This document shows positions 7,687-17,112 of a stretch of DNA of 64,000 bases, piece after piece. The stretch is from Neorhizobium petrolearium (lineage in GTDB: Bacteria > Pseudomonadota > Alphaproteobacteria > Rhizobiales > Rhizobiaceae), in NCBI RefSeq assembly GCF_017873175.1, contig NZ_JAGGJW010000003.1, forward strand, positions 186,001 through 250,000, read 5' to 3'. The translations under genes were made by a program, and so were the position numbers. The notes under the pieces are model-generated. The model had not been told where the DNA came from. It was given only the letters and a program-made list of their open reading frames with translations, and did not search any database. Position 1 is the first letter of the stretch, and each line of letters opens with the position of its first letter.

Positions 7687-9210
7687 TCAGAGCCGGTTGA
7701 CGCCTGCTGCACCGTCGGCGACGGCGAAGCTCTGGAAAACGGTGGCCGGAGAGTTCTGCTGCTTGCGGTCTGCGATGCCGACGAAATCCACCTCGGTCGA
7801 CCGGTCATTCAGACGCATGATGGCATAGCCATGCTTGTCCGAGGCGAACTTGAGGTGCGGGTTTTCGGCAAGCGCCGTGGCAAGGCTCTTTTCGGACGGC
7901 GCATCGGACGTGATCGAACCGCCGACGAACTCGGTGGCGATGGGCGCCGCCTTTTCGTCCGCGAAGTCGCGCTTCACGTCAGCCGCATAAAAGGCGTGCA
8001 GGTCGCCGCCGATGATCAGGGGATTGCGAACAGCAGGCGACTGCACGGCATCGAGGAGACGGCCGCGCGCTGCGCGATATCCATCCCAGCCGTCGAGATT
8101 GTAGGCCGTCTCAGGACCCGCCTTGGTGTCGCGCTCGGACAGCAGGGTCTGCTGGGCGATGACGTTCCATTTTGCCTGGGAACCAGCAAGCGCCCTGCCG
8201 AGCCATTCTTCCTGCGCCGGGCCGAGCATGGTTCGTTCAGGTCGATCTCCGACGGCAGCCCCCTGGAGCTGCGGCGAGCGATATTGTCGCGTGTCGAGCA
8301 GCGTCAGTCCGAGCAGGTTACCGAAGTGATAGTGATCGTAGATGCGCAGCGCATCGAAGCCATTGGCAAGGCCTGGATGTACCGGCATGTGCTCGAACCA
8401 GGCCTGATAGGCAGCGCGGCGCCGGGCAAGAAAGGCCGTCGAAGCCGGCGCGTCCGGCGCGCGATCATTGGCATAGTTGTTGATGACCTCATGATCGTCC
8501 CAGACCGCAAGCCAGGGGAAGGCCGCATGCGCCGCCTGCAATTGCGGGTCCGATTTGTAGAGCGCATAGCGGTCGCGGTATTCGTAGAGCATGGAGGGCA
8601 CGCCGGTTCCGTGCTTGCGCACCAGTTCAGCGCCATAACTCCGCTCGTAGATGTAATCGCCGAGATGCACGACAAGATCGAGGTCTTTTTCCGCCATGTC
8701 GCCATAGGCGCTGTAGAAGCCTTGCTCGTATTGCTGGCATGAAGCGAAGGCGAAACGGAAGGCATCGGTACTTTCCGGCGCTGTGCGGGTACGACCGACC
8801 GGGCTTTCCGCATTTCCCGAACGGAAGCGATAGAAATACCAGCGGCCGGGCTGCAGCCCCCTCACCTCCACATGCACCGAATGGGCGAATTCCGGCGCGG
8901 CGCGGAAGAGGCCCGACTGGACAGGCTTGGAAAACGCCTCGTCCTCGGCCACCATCCATTCCACGTCGATCGGATCGGCAACCGACTGCGGCGCCGGCGC
9001 GAAGGGATCAGCGGATACGGCCGTCGATGCATTCTCCAGGATCAGCCGGGTCCACAGCACGACGCTATTGGTTCTCGGCGAACCCGATGCGACGCTGAGC
9101 ACGAACGGATCGGACTTGAAGCTTTCCGCACGCGCGGACCCGAGCGGCCGCCAGACGGCCGCCGCTGCCAGTCCGCTTGCCAGGAAGCTCCGCCGGTCAA
9201 TGCGCAGCAT
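7687..9210 (-). CDS. phoD: PhoD-family alkaline phosphatase/phosphodiesterase, Tat-exported
   Basis: A 507-residue protein starting with a twin-arginine signal, DRRSFLASGLAAAAVW, then the PhoD N-terminal domain and a metallophosphatase core (LVVHLGDYIYER, AVWDDHEVINNY, IIGGDLHAFYA supply metal ligands). PhoD enzymes use Ca/Fe to cleave phosphomonoesters and diesters outside the cytoplasm. The ATG at 9210 was preferred to TTG at 9213 because AAGGA precedes it. It overlaps the end of the GDPD gene by 14 bases, so the two are co-transcribed and probably act together on phosphodiesters such as glycerophosphodiesters or teichoic-acid-like material. Confidence 0.9.
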   Translation of the reverse strand: MLRIDRRSFLASGLAAAAVWRPLGSARAESFKSDPFVLSVASGSPRTNSVVLWTRLILENASTAVSADPFAPAPQSVADPIDVEWMVAEDEAFSKPVQSGLFRAAPEFAHSVHVEVRGLQPGRWYFYRFRSGNAESPVGRTRTAPESTDAFRFAFASCQQYEQGFYSAYGDMAEKDLDLVVHLGDYIYERSYGAELVRKHGTGVPSMLYEYRDRYALYKSDPQLQAAHAAFPWLAVWDDHEVINNYANDRAPDAPASTAFLARRRAAYQAWFEHMPVHPGLANGFDALRIYDHYHFGNLLGLTLLDTRQYRSPQLQGAAVGDRPERTMLGPAQEEWLGRALAGSQAKWNVIAQQTLLSERDTKAGPETAYNLDGWDGYRAARGRLLDAVQSPAVRNPLIIGGDLHAFYAADVKRDFADEKAAPIATEFVGGSITSDAPSEKSLATALAENPHLKFASDKHGYAIMRLNDRSTEVDFVGIADRKQQNSPATVFQSFAVADGAAGVNRL

Positions 9211-9949
9211 CAAGTAGTCCTTCGCGTGCCTTGACGGCCAGATCCGGCCGGTCGGTGGTGATCTGGCGGATCGGCCTTCTCAGCCAGAACGAGAGGTCGT
9301 CCGGGTCGTTCGGCACCCAGGCACCAAGTCTTTCAGCTGGAATCAGCGCCGAGAGCAGATCCCATTCATCAGAAAGCAAAGCCTTTTCGACGGCAAGCAC
9401 GTCTGAGACCTGCAGCATGGCTTCGACCGATTGCCGCAGACCTCGGGCCTCAACGGACTTGTGGCTGAGCGAGGAGAGCCGGCGGATATGTGGCGCTACC
9501 TCGCCGACCTTCTTCAGGACGTCGCTGTTGAAGCTCGTCAGGAAGGAACGGTCTGCAAGACCGAAGCGGTCGATCTCCGCAGCAGCGACGGTTTCGAGGC
9601 CTTCGTAGGGCTTGCCATCGGCATCGGCCTTCAGCTCCACATGCAGTTCGAGACCGGTCGGGGCGTAGATTTCCAGCACTTCGGCAAGCGTCGGGATGCG
9701 CTCGTCGGTGCCCTTGAGGATGACCGACCGGTGTTCGCCGACGGCGAGGTCGGCGACGCGGCCGGAACGCTCGGTGGTACGATCAAGCCTCGCGTCATGG
9801 ATGACGAGAAGCTCGCCCGCGGCGGTCAGATGCACGTCGAACTCGACGGATTCGACCTTGAGGCCCAGCAGGTTACGAAAGCCGGTAAGGCTGTTCTCGG
9901 CCCACAGATTGCGGGCGCCGCGATGGCCGACGATGATGGGTGTGGACAT
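9197..9949 (-). CDS. Glycerophosphodiester phosphodiesterase (UgpQ-like)
   Basis: A 250-residue GDPD-family TIM barrel. Catalytic motifs are present: HRGARNLWAENS near residue 9, HDARLDRTT near 51, and the metal-binding ELHVELKAD near 100. No signal peptide is visible, so it is probably cytoplasmic and hydrolyses imported glycerophosphodiesters to glycerol-3-phosphate and an alcohol. It starts 13 bases after the UgpE-like permease and overlaps phoD, matching the ugpBAEQ logic of E. coli and rhizobia in which uptake and cleavage are encoded together. Confidence 0.9.
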   Translation of the reverse strand: MSTPIIVGHRGARNLWAENSLTGFRNLLGLKVESVEFDVHLTAAGELLVIHDARLDRTTERSGRVADLAVGEHRSVILKGTDERIPTLAEVLEIYAPTGLELHVELKADADGKPYEGLETVAAAEIDRFGLADRSFLTSFNSDVLKKVGEVAPHIRRLSSLSHKSVEARGLRQSVEAMLQVSDVLAVEKALLSDEWDLLSALIPAERLGAWVPNDPDDLSFWLRRPIRQITTDRPDLAVKAREGLLDAAH

Positions 9950-9962
9950 CGGAAATATCTCC

Positions 9963-10883
9963 TTACTTGCTTGAATCCACCAGACCCTTGGTGAACCAGC
10001 GTTGCATCAGCAGAATGACGAGGGCGGGCGGCGCCATGACGAAGAAGGAAGCCGCCATTGCGATGTTCCAGGCCGGTTGCGCATCCGCCACCGGGATCAG
10101 GTCCTTCAGCCCGATCATCGCCGTGTACATTTCCTTCTCGGTGGTGAAGAGCAGCGGCCAGAGATACTGGTTCCAGCCGTAAAGGAAGAGGATGATCGAC
10201 AGCGCCGCGATGTTGGCGCTGGAGAGCGGCAGAAGCACGTCCCGGAAGAATTTCAATGGCCCGGCACCGTCGAGCTTCGCCGCCTCGCAGAGCTCGTCCG
10301 GCACGGTCAGGAAAAACTGGCGGAACAGGAAAGTCGCCGAGGCCGAGGCGATCAGCGGCAGGATCAAACCGCTATAGGTGTTGACCATGTTCCACTGCAA
10401 CGCCGCATCCAGCTGGTAACCGGTGGTATTGGCAAGAAAACCGGTCAGGCCGATCGCTTCAAAGAAGGAGCGGAGCGGCCCGCCGGCATCCGCCACGGCC
10501 TCGTAGGTCGGGATGATGCGCACTTCGACCGGCAGCATCAGCGAGATGAAGATCAGCCAGAAGGCAGTCATGCGGAAGGGAAAGCGGAAGTAGGTGACCG
10601 CAAACGCGGCGATGATCGAGACCGTGAGCTTTCCGACAACGATGCCGACCGTGACGATGAAGGAGTTGATGTAGAGTTGGCCGAAATCACCTTCATTCCA
10701 GGCACCTATGGTGTTTTCGACGAAATGGTCACCCGGCAGCAGCGGGAACGGCACCTGCTGCACCTCACCGACCGTCAGCGAACCGGCGACGAAGGCGAAA
10801 TAGAGCGGCATGCCGACCGCGGCGGCGCCGAGCAGCAGCACCACATGACAGAAGATGGAGAGACCAATGTGACGTTCGACCAT
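9963..10883 (-). CDS. ABC transporter permease, UgpE/MalG type
   Basis: A 306-residue permease, start chosen at 10883, two bases after the upstream permease stop. It has six predicted helices and a CUT1 EAA loop in CEAAKLDGAGPLKFF. C-terminal family features include LFLYGWNQYLWPLLFT. It should form a heterodimer with the UgpA-like protein and receive ligand from the UgpB-like binding protein. The following gene is a glycerophosphodiesterase, which favours glycerol-3-phosphate or a glycerophosphodiester as cargo. The operon has no dedicated UgpC; the ATPase at 5743-6876 is the nearest candidate. Confidence 0.87.
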   Translation of the reverse strand: MVERHIGLSIFCHVVLLLGAAAVGMPLYFAFVAGSLTVGEVQQVPFPLLPGDHFVENTIGAWNEGDFGQLYINSFIVTVGIVVGKLTVSIIAAFAVTYFRFPFRMTAFWLIFISLMLPVEVRIIPTYEAVADAGGPLRSFFEAIGLTGFLANTTGYQLDAALQWNMVNTYSGLILPLIASASATFLFRQFFLTVPDELCEAAKLDGAGPLKFFRDVLLPLSSANIAALSIILFLYGWNQYLWPLLFTTEKEMYTAMIGLKDLIPVADAQPAWNIAMAASFFVMAPPALVILLMQRWFTKGLVDSSK

Positions 10884-10885
10884 GA

Positions 10886-11875
10886 TCACACCTGGTAATT
10901 GACTTTGCGCTCGACGGCGCGGAACTGCAGGACGGTGAAAAGGATGGCGATCGCCATCAGCACCACGGATTGCGCGGCCGACGAGCCGAGATCGAGCTGG
11001 CGGAAACCATCCTGGTAGACCTTGTAGACCAGCGTGTTGGTGCTGCCGGCCGGGCCGCCATGGGTGATCGTGTCGATGATGCCGAAGGTCTCGAAGAGGC
11101 CGTAGACGAAATTCATGACGATCAGGAAGAAGATCGTCGGCGCGGCCATCGGCAGCGTGATCGTCAGGAAGCGCCTTACCGGCCGGGCGCCATCTATCGC
11201 GCCGGCTTCGATGACGGAAGCGGGTACGGCGAGGAAGGCCGCGACAAGGAATATGTAGTCGTAGCAGATATGCTTCCACACCGCTGCGACCGAGACCAGC
11301 AGCAATGCATCGAAGGGACGGCGGTTCGGGTCCCAGGCGAAGCCCAGGTCATGCAGCATGTGCGCCAGCGGGCCGACCGTCGGATTGAAGAGAAAGGCCC
11401 AGAGCACGCCCGAAATTGCCGGCGCGATGGCGTAGGGTAAGAGGATGACGCCCTTGTAGATCGCCTTGCCGCGCATGACCTGATCGGTGGCGAAGGCGAG
11501 CAGGCCGGCGACCAGAAGCGTGGCGACGCACTGGACGGTGGTGAACCAGAGGGTAAGCACCGCGCTGTCGCGATATTCCGGGCTCGAAAACAGGGTCGTA
11601 AAATTATCCAGCCCGACGAAGATCATCGTCCCGCCGAACGGATCGACCTGCACGAAGGCAAGCGACAGCGCCTTCCAGGTCGGAATGAAGAAGAAAAAGA
11701 GCAGGATCAGAAGTTGCGGAGCAACCAGGCCCGCCGCCAGCCAGGGCCGCCGGAAATGCGATGCCTTGAGCCCGGTTTCGGACGACCCGACAAGCGAACC
11801 CAACCAGGGCAGCAACGGAAAACGGGGGCGCGTCGCCGCGCCCTCGTCCAGTCTCAAGGCATCACTTGCCGGCAT
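10886..11875 (-). CDS. ABC transporter permease, UgpA/MalF type
   Basis: A permease of about 329 residues. The frame can start at 11905 or 11875; 11875 is preferred because GAGAAG precedes it and it overlaps the binding-protein gene by only 14 bases. The first hydrophobic helix follows FRRPWLAAGLVAPQLLIL, and the EAA loop is IEAGAIDGARPVRRFL. A strongly charged cytoplasmic N-terminus of about 45 residues precedes it. Partner of the UgpE-like permease immediately downstream. Start position is the least certain part of this call. Confidence 0.85.
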   Translation of the reverse strand: MPASDALRLDEGAATRPRFPLLPWLGSLVGSSETGLKASHFRRPWLAAGLVAPQLLILLFFFFIPTWKALSLAFVQVDPFGGTMIFVGLDNFTTLFSSPEYRDSAVLTLWFTTVQCVATLLVAGLLAFATDQVMRGKAIYKGVILLPYAIAPAISGVLWAFLFNPTVGPLAHMLHDLGFAWDPNRRPFDALLLVSVAAVWKHICYDYIFLVAAFLAVPASVIEAGAIDGARPVRRFLTITLPMAAPTIFFLIVMNFVYGLFETFGIIDTITHGGPAGSTNTLVYKVYQDGFRQLDLGSSAAQSVVLMAIAILFTVLQFRAVERKVNYQV

Positions 11876-13187
11876 GGAGCTTCTCGTACTGGCGCAGGAT
11901 TTCATTGCCGCGCTTGACCGAAGAGTCCAGAGCCTCCTGCGGCGTCTTCTTGCCGGTCCAGACCGCCTGCATCTCCTCGAGCAGGATCGCCGTCGCCTGG
12001 TTATGGTTGCCGAAGCGGAAACCTCGCGAATTGTCGTTCGGCTCGCCGCGCGAAAGCTGTTCGATGGCGATCTCGCGGGTCGGATGATCCTTGAAATAGC
12101 CTTCCTGCTTCATCTTGGCGTAGGCGGCATTGGTCACCGGAACATAGCCGGTCGACTTGCTCCACCATTCCTGAACGTTCGGCTGGGCGACATAGTTGAA
12201 GAAGGCTGCAACACCGGCCTGAACCTCTTCCGGCTTGCCCTTGATCGCCCAGAGCGCAGCGCCGCCGATCGTGCTGTTCTTCGGCTGGACGCCTTCCTCA
12301 TGCGGCATGACAGCTGCGCTCCACTTGAACTTGGCATCCGCCTCGACGGCCGAATGGCTGGCCGTAGAATTGATGATCGAGGCACAGGTGCCGGAGGTGT
12401 AGAGGCTGATCGGGGAAACACCCTGGCCGGCGATCTTCAGCACGCCGTCGTCGATCCACTTCTTCAGCCGCGCGACCTGGCCGACCACGGAGGTCTTGTT
12501 GTAGACGAATTCGGTATCGAGACCGGCGTAACCGTTGGCCTTGGTGCCGAAGGGCTGATCATTGATCGCCGAATAGTTCTCGATCAGGCTCCACTGGTAG
12601 TCGCCCGGAAGCGCCATCGGGCAATCGGTGACTTTCTTTTCCTTCAGCGCATAGAGCTGCTTTTCGAGATCCTGCCAGGTGTCGGCCGGTGCATCGAAGC
12701 CGGCTGCCTTGAAGGCATCGGCATTGTACCAGAGGATCGGGGTCGACGAGTTGAAGGGCAGAGCCGCCGGCTTGCCGTTGACGATATAGAAGCCGGCAAC
12801 CGGCTTGACGAAATCGTTCCAGTCGATCTTGTAGCCCTGCTTGGCCATCAGTTCGTCGGCCGGAATGATGGCCCCGGAATTCAGCATGGTCATGAAGCCG
12901 CGTTCGGCCGACTGAAGGATAGCCGGCTGCTGGTTGACGCGGTAGGCGGCGACCATGGCCGCCATCGTCTCTTCGTAATTGCCCTTGTGGGTGCCGACGA
13001 CCTCGTACTTGTCCTGCGACTTGTTAAAGTCCGAGATGAGCTGCTGAACGGTCTCGCCGAGCTTGCCGGAGATCGCATACCACCATTCGATCTTGACGCG
13101 TTCCGCAGCCGCAGCGCCCGTCGCGCCCATCAGCAGCGCGCCGGCGGCAAGCAGGCCGGCCACCGATTTCACATATGTCGAAGCCAT
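11862..13187 (-). CDS. ABC transporter substrate-binding protein, UgpB-like
   Basis: A 441-residue family 1 solute-binding protein with a clear signal peptide (residues 1-28, ending ATGAAAA) and mature start ERVKIEWWYAISGKLG. This N-terminus, and segments such as YEVVGTHKGNYEET and QSAERGFMTMLNSG, resemble sn-glycerol-3-phosphate-binding UgpB. It heads the minus-strand block and faces the divergent SorC-type regulator across a 151-base gap that carries operator-like repeats. Likely ligand: glycerol-3-phosphate or glycerophosphodiesters, inferred from similarity and the downstream GDPD. Confidence 0.85.
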   Translation of the reverse strand: MASTYVKSVAGLLAAGALLMGATGAAAAERVKIEWWYAISGKLGETVQQLISDFNKSQDKYEVVGTHKGNYEETMAAMVAAYRVNQQPAILQSAERGFMTMLNSGAIIPADELMAKQGYKIDWNDFVKPVAGFYIVNGKPAALPFNSSTPILWYNADAFKAAGFDAPADTWQDLEKQLYALKEKKVTDCPMALPGDYQWSLIENYSAINDQPFGTKANGYAGLDTEFVYNKTSVVGQVARLKKWIDDGVLKIAGQGVSPISLYTSGTCASIINSTASHSAVEADAKFKWSAAVMPHEEGVQPKNSTIGGAALWAIKGKPEEVQAGVAAFFNYVAQPNVQEWWSKSTGYVPVTNAAYAKMKQEGYFKDHPTREIAIEQLSRGEPNDNSRGFRFGNHNQATAILLEEMQAVWTGKKTPQEALDSSVKRGNEILRQYEKLHAGK

Positions 13188-13290
13188 ATTTTCGGTTCCT
13201 TGGGTTTCCTGGGCCCCTTGCGTGGCCCGCCTCTGTTAGGTTCTGGCCATTTTTCCCGCTCTGGGTTAGCCATGACACGAGCGGGTTACG

Positions 13291-13320
13291 TTACATATGT
13301 TACACGCATGTGACATATGA
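13291..13320. promoter_or_regulatory. Candidate operator for the SorC-type regulator
   Basis: Two copies of T(T/G)ACATATG(T/A) start at 13291 and 13311, exactly 20 bases apart, so they lie on the same DNA face. Between them CACGCATGTG forms a further imperfect palindrome. The block sits in the divergent region between the UgpB-like gene and the regulator, 18 bases ahead of the regulator start. Multiple phased half-sites fit the tetrameric SorC family. Confidence 0.5.
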
Positions 13321-13338
13321 GCACAATGGGGCTTTAAG

Positions 13339-14274
13339 ATGGAAAATCGCGAATTGATGGTGCGAGCGGCCTGGCTCTACCACGTGGAAGGGTTAACCCA
13401 GCAGCAGATCGCCGAGCGGATGAACGTCACCCGGCGGCGGGTCAACGAAATTCTGTCGGAAGCACTGGAAACAGGTGTGGTGCGGATCAGCTTCGATGCC
13501 GTGCTTTCGGAAAGCGTCGAACTGGAAGCCAAGCTCAGGAAACGCTTTGGTTTGAAGGACGCCGTGGTGGTGCCGAGCCCAAGCGATCCGGGGTTGCTTC
13601 ATTCCGTGCTCGGGCGGGGTGCCGCGGGTTTTCTCGGCAGATTGATCCAGACGCAGAAGCCCGCCTCGATCGGGATCGGCTGGGGCTCCACATTGCGCGA
13701 GACAATCCACCACATGCCTTCGCTCAACGAGCCGCAGATCAGGGTGCGTTCGATGATGGGCGGGCTGACCCACGGCTCGGAGATCAACACGTTCGAGATC
13801 GTCCGCGGCTTTGCCCAGGTGCTGAACGCCCAATGCCGTTATTTTGCAGCGCCGATCTATGCCGACAGCGCGGAATCGCGCGACGCGATCATCTCGCAGG
13901 GCGTCTTCCAGAAGACGTTCAAGCAGATCTGCGAGGTGGATGTCGCCTACCTTAGCGTCGGCGACGTGTCGCAGCAATCGCTGCAGGTGCGCTACGGCCT
14001 GCCGGAAGGCATGGACGAGGCGATCCTGAGAGATGCCGGCGCGGTGGGCGACCTGATGGGCCGTTATCTCGACACTTCCGGGCGGGAGATCGACCATCCG
14101 CTGAACCGCCAGGTGCTCTCGCCGGAACTCACGGATTTCCGCGGGATCGACTGCCGGATCGTCGCCTCCGGCGGGGCGCACAAACACAGGATCCTGCACG
14201 CCGTGGCGGAAAGCGGCCTGATCAACGTATTGATCACCGATGCCGACAGCGCCCGCGCCATGCTGGCGCGATAG
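13339..14274 (+). CDS. Sugar-binding transcriptional regulator (SorC/DeoR family)
   Basis: A 311-residue regulator. The N-terminal helix-turn-helix covers residues 10-45 (LTQQQIAERMNVTRRRVNEI); the remainder is the SorC sugar-binding domain with GIGWGSTLRETI and GLPEGMDEAIL segments. Members bind phosphorylated sugars or related effectors. It is transcribed away from the UgpB/A/E-GDPD-PhoD block and most likely controls that block and itself. A phosphorylated effector such as glycerol-3-phosphate would fit, but this is inference. Confidence 0.87.
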   Translation: MENRELMVRAAWLYHVEGLTQQQIAERMNVTRRRVNEILSEALETGVVRISFDAVLSESVELEAKLRKRFGLKDAVVVPSPSDPGLLHSVLGRGAAGFLGRLIQTQKPASIGIGWGSTLRETIHHMPSLNEPQIRVRSMMGGLTHGSEINTFEIVRGFAQVLNAQCRYFAAPIYADSAESRDAIISQGVFQKTFKQICEVDVAYLSVGDVSQQSLQVRYGLPEGMDEAILRDAGAVGDLMGRYLDTSGREIDHPLNRQVLSPELTDFRGIDCRIVASGGAHKHRILHAVAESGLINVLITDADSARAMLAR

Positions 14275-14286
14275 ATCAAAAAGTTA

Positions 14287-14334
14287 GAGCGGGATCTTAA
14301 CCGAAAACCGCCCACACTTTTCGGCATCCCGCTC
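14287..14334. terminator. Long inverted repeat between convergent genes
   Basis: Nested perfect arms GAGCGGGAT (14287-14295)/ATCCCGCTC (14326-14334) and CCGAAAA (14301-14307)/TTTTCGG (14318-14324) would form an extended hairpin. It fills the 66-base gap between the stops of the SorC-type regulator and the mutase, so it can terminate transcription from either side. The sequence also resembles dispersed intergenic repeats of rhizobia. Confidence 0.6.
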
Positions 14335-14340
14335 GAGCCG

Positions 14341-16476
14341 TCAGATGTTCCTCCGCTTGCCCTCAAGCAGGTCGAGGACCTTGTTGGCGGCGTCCAGCAC
14401 ATTGGTGCCGGGGCCGAAGACGGCTGAAACACCGTGTTCCAGAAGGAAATCATAGTCCTGGCGGGGCACGACACCGCCGACCACGACGATCACATTGTCC
14501 GCCCCTTTCTTTTTCAGCGCCTCGACAAGCTGCGGCGCCAGCGTCCTGTGACCGGCGGCGAGCGAGGACATGCCGACCACCTGCACCTTTTCCTTCACCG
14601 CGAGATCGGCCGCCTCCTCAGGTGTCTGGAAGAGCGGGCCGGCCAGCACATCGAAGCCGATGTCGCCGAAGGCGGACGCGATCACCTTGGCGCCGCGGTC
14701 GTGTCCATCCTGGCCGAGCTTGGCGACCATGACCTTCGGCCTGCCGGACGCCTTGCTGTAGCCGCTGAGGCGGACAACGAGCGTCTTGTATTCGGGATCG
14801 CCGTCATAGGCCGGGCCGTAGATATCTCCCACCACTTCCGGCACTGCGGAATGATCGCCGAAGGCCTTTCGCATGGCGTCGGAAATTTCGCCAACGGTGG
14901 CGCGGGCGCGAGCCGCCTCGACCGCCGCTTCGAGGAGATTGCCCTCGCCGCTACGGGCGACCTCGGAAAGCACACCAAGCGTCTCTTCGACCTTCTTGGG
15001 ATCGCGCCGGCGGCGGACCTCTTCCAGTCGCCTTACCTGCGCCTTGCGCACGGCGGTATTGTCGATCGCCAGAATGTCGAGCTCGTCCTCGTTCTCCAGC
15101 CGGTATTTGTTGACCCCGACGATGATCTCCTCGCCACGGTCGACGGCGGCCTGGCGAAGGGTCGCCGCCTCCTCGATCATCCGTTTCGGCAGGCCTTCGG
15201 CCACGGCCTTGGTCATACCACCCATCGCCTCGACTTCCCCGATCAGCGCCCAGGCCTTTTCCGCAAGCTCGTTGGTGAGGCTTTCGACATAATAGGAGCC
15301 GGCCAGCGGATCGACCACTTTCGTGACGCCCGTTTCATGCTGGAGGATAAGCTGCGTATTGCGGGCGATGCGGGCGGAGAAATCCGTCGGCAGCGCCATC
15401 GCCTCGTCGAGCGCATTGGTGTGCAGCGACTGTGTACCGCCAAGCGCCGCCGACAGCGCCTCGTAGGCGGTGCGGATGACGTTGTTGTAAGGGTCCTGTT
15501 CCTGCAGCGAAACGCCCGACGTCTGGCAATGAGTGCGCAGCATCAGGGATGACGCCTTCTGCGGCTTGAACTCCTCCATGATGCGCGACCAGAGCAGTCG
15601 CGCAGCGCGAAGCTTCGCCGCCTCCATGAAGAAGTTCATGCCGATCGCGAAGAAGAAGGAAAGCCGGCCGGCGAAGTCGTCGACATTGAGCCCCTTGGCG
15701 AGCGCGGCCCGCACATATTCACGGCCATCGGCCAGCGTGAAGGCAAGCTCCTGGACGAGCGTCGCGCCGGCCTCCTGCATATGATAGCCGGATATGGAAA
15801 TTGAATTGAAGCGCGGCATCTCCTTCGCCGTATATTCGATGATGTCGGCGACGATCCGCATCGAGGGTTCCGGCGGATAGATATAGGTGTTGCGGACCAT
15901 GAACTCCTTCAAAATGTCGTTCTGGATGGTTCCGGAAAGCTCGGCCCGCGAACAGCCCTGTTCCTCGCCGGCGACGATGAAGCTTGCAAGGATCGGGATC
16001 ACAGCGCCGTTCATGGTCATGGAGACGGACATTTCCTTCAATGGAATGCCGTCGAAGAGGATCTTCATATCCTCGACACTGTCGATCGCCACGCCCGCCT
16101 TGCCGACATCGCCCTCGACGCGCGGATGGTCCGAGTCGTAGCCGCGATGGGTGGCAAGGTCGAAGGCGACTGAAAGGCCCTTCTGGCCGGCCGCGAGATT
16201 GCGCCGATAGAAGGCGTTGGATTCCTCGGCCGTCGAAAAGCCGGCATACTGCCGGATCGTCCAGGGGCGGCCGGCATACATGGTGGCGCGGGGGCCGCGC
16301 ACGAAGGGCTTGAAGCCGGGAAGCGAGTCCAGATGCCCGATGCCCTCAAGGTCCTCGGCTGTATAGAGCGGCTTGACGTCAATGCCCTCGGCGGTGTGCC
16401 AGACGAGCGTTTCCGGCGGCGCCTTCAGCTCCTTTTCGGCCAGTGTTTCCCAGTCTTTTACGGTCTTCCTGGACAT
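14341..16476 (-). CDS. bhbA: Methylmalonyl-CoA mutase
   Basis: A 711-residue single-chain adenosylcobalamin mutase that interconverts (R)-methylmalonyl-CoA and succinyl-CoA. The N-terminal TIM barrel carries the family segment [20 protein letters not shown] and binds the CoA ester; the C-terminal B12 domain has [13 protein letters not shown] (the cobalt-ligating histidine) and [15 protein letters not shown]. Length is normal for the homodimeric form. It lies 1.3 kb upstream, in gene order, of PccA and PccB, which make its substrate precursor; a toxin-antitoxin pair lies between. No methylmalonyl-CoA epimerase or MeaB chaperone gene is in the window. The symbol follows the Sinorhizobium usage. 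Confidence 0.93.
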   Translation of the reverse strand: MSRKTVKDWETLAEKELKAPPETLVWHTAEGIDVKPLYTAEDLEGIGHLDSLPGFKPFVRGPRATMYAGRPWTIRQYAGFSTAEESNAFYRRNLAAGQKGLSVAFDLATHRGYDSDHPRVEGDVGKAGVAIDSVEDMKILFDGIPLKEMSVSMTMNGAVIPILASFIVAGEEQGCSRAELSGTIQNDILKEFMVRNTYIYPPEPSMRIVADIIEYTAKEMPRFNSISISGYHMQEAGATLVQELAFTLADGREYVRAALAKGLNVDDFAGRLSFFFAIGMNFFMEAAKLRAARLLWSRIMEEFKPQKASSLMLRTHCQTSGVSLQEQDPYNNVIRTAYEALSAALGGTQSLHTNALDEAMALPTDFSARIARNTQLILQHETGVTKVVDPLAGSYYVESLTNELAEKAWALIGEVEAMGGMTKAVAEGLPKRMIEEAATLRQAAVDRGEEIIVGVNKYRLENEDELDILAIDNTAVRKAQVRRLEEVRRRRDPKKVEETLGVLSEVARSGEGNLLEAAVEAARARATVGEISDAMRKAFGDHSAVPEVVGDIYGPAYDGDPEYKTLVVRLSGYSKASGRPKVMVAKLGQDGHDRGAKVIASAFGDIGFDVLAGPLFQTPEEAADLAVKEKVQVVGMSSLAAGHRTLAPQLVEALKKKGADNVIVVVGGVVPRQDYDFLLEHGVSAVFGPGTNVLDAANKVLDLLEGKRRNI

Positions 16477-16539
16477 CGAATGCTCCTCGACATGCGCCTT
16501 TGGACACGCGATCTTTCGATCCGTGGTTTATCTAGTGTT

Positions 16540-16606
16540 CGAACGGGGCGCTGAAAGCTGCCTCTTAAGTTTTAGTTTTAGGTGACACCTCTCAGCGCCC
16601 CGTTCG
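16540..16606. repeat. Perfect 15-base inverted repeat upstream of the mutase gene
   Basis: CGAACGGGGCGCTGA (16540-16554) pairs with TCAGCGCCCCGTTCG (16592-16606) over a 37-base loop that itself contains AGGTGACACCT. On the plus strand a T-run (16611-16615) follows. It lies 64 bases ahead of the mutase start, on the opposite side from any plus-strand gene. It could be an intrinsic terminator of an unseen plus-strand transcript or part of a structured mutase leader. Confidence 0.5.
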
Positions 16607-17083
16607 GCGGTTTTTATCCGCGACTCCGGTCCCTCTGCCTTGGCCCTTCCGGACGGTTTTCTGCCGCCGGTTTCCCGATGTGTTCGGCGGACTTTTGAAA
16701 AATCCGGCGAAACCATCCGTCGGGCCACCATGTGTGCCGCCCCAAAGCCGCCCGCGATCAAAGATCGCGGAAAGCTGGCTTTGGCTCGTTGAGTGGAGCA
16801 TGTACCTTTCGCCCGGCAAGGCGGGACATGCTTGCCACGCCCGGCGCGCTGTTCGGGCATCGGAAGCAGGCGGCCGGTCCGTAACCTTTTCGCTTCCCCC
16901 GTGTCGCCGGAGGGAGACCATTTTCCGCGGACCCGGACAATGAGGTTTCGCGTCCTACCCTCACCGCCCGCGCCGGCCCCGCCTCGCCGGAACGCCTTCC
17001 GGTGTATCCGATGCGGGACGGGATGATTGCAGGCACGGGTAAAGAGGGCGGGGAAACTGGAGGATGCGATTTTTTCAAGAAAA
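16607..17083. other. Non-coding stretch with strong secondary-structure potential; possible ncRNA
   Basis: No convincing gene is visible between the mutase start and the ParD promoter. Two adjacent complex hairpins are present: CCAAAGCC (16742-16749)/GGCTTTGG (16777-16784) enclosing CCGCGATC-aaa-GATCGCGG (16752-16770), and AGCATGT (16797-16803)/ACATGCT (16826-16832) enclosing CGCC/GGCG. Open frames here have no recognisable protein features. A structured RNA, or the remnant of one, is possible; the strand is not determined. I do not recognise a known RNA family. Confidence 0.35.
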
Positions 17084-17112
17084 TTGACGCGCATGCTACC
17101 CAGTAGTATTTT
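17084..17112 (+). promoter_or_regulatory. Promoter and operator of the parD-parE pair
   Basis: TTGACG (17084-17089) and TATTTT (17107-17112) are spaced by 17 bases and resemble -35 and -10 elements. Between them lies the small palindrome CTAC-cca-GTAG (17096-17106), placed where the antitoxin or toxin-antitoxin complex could repress its own promoter. The parD start is 24 bases further on, after GGGAGCGCATCC. Confidence 0.55.

Noticed and set aside
7684..8742. 352-codon plus-strand open frame
   Set aside because: It lies opposite phoD, a clear gene, and has the composition of an antisense frame in GC-rich DNA.
16634..16654. Minus-strand segment with TCCGGAAGG and GCCAAGGCAGA, resembling the conserved core of SRP (4.5S) RNA
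   Set aside because: The AGCA asymmetric-loop bases between the two blocks are missing and the opposite strand of the core (GTCAGG context) is absent, so a chance match is more likely.
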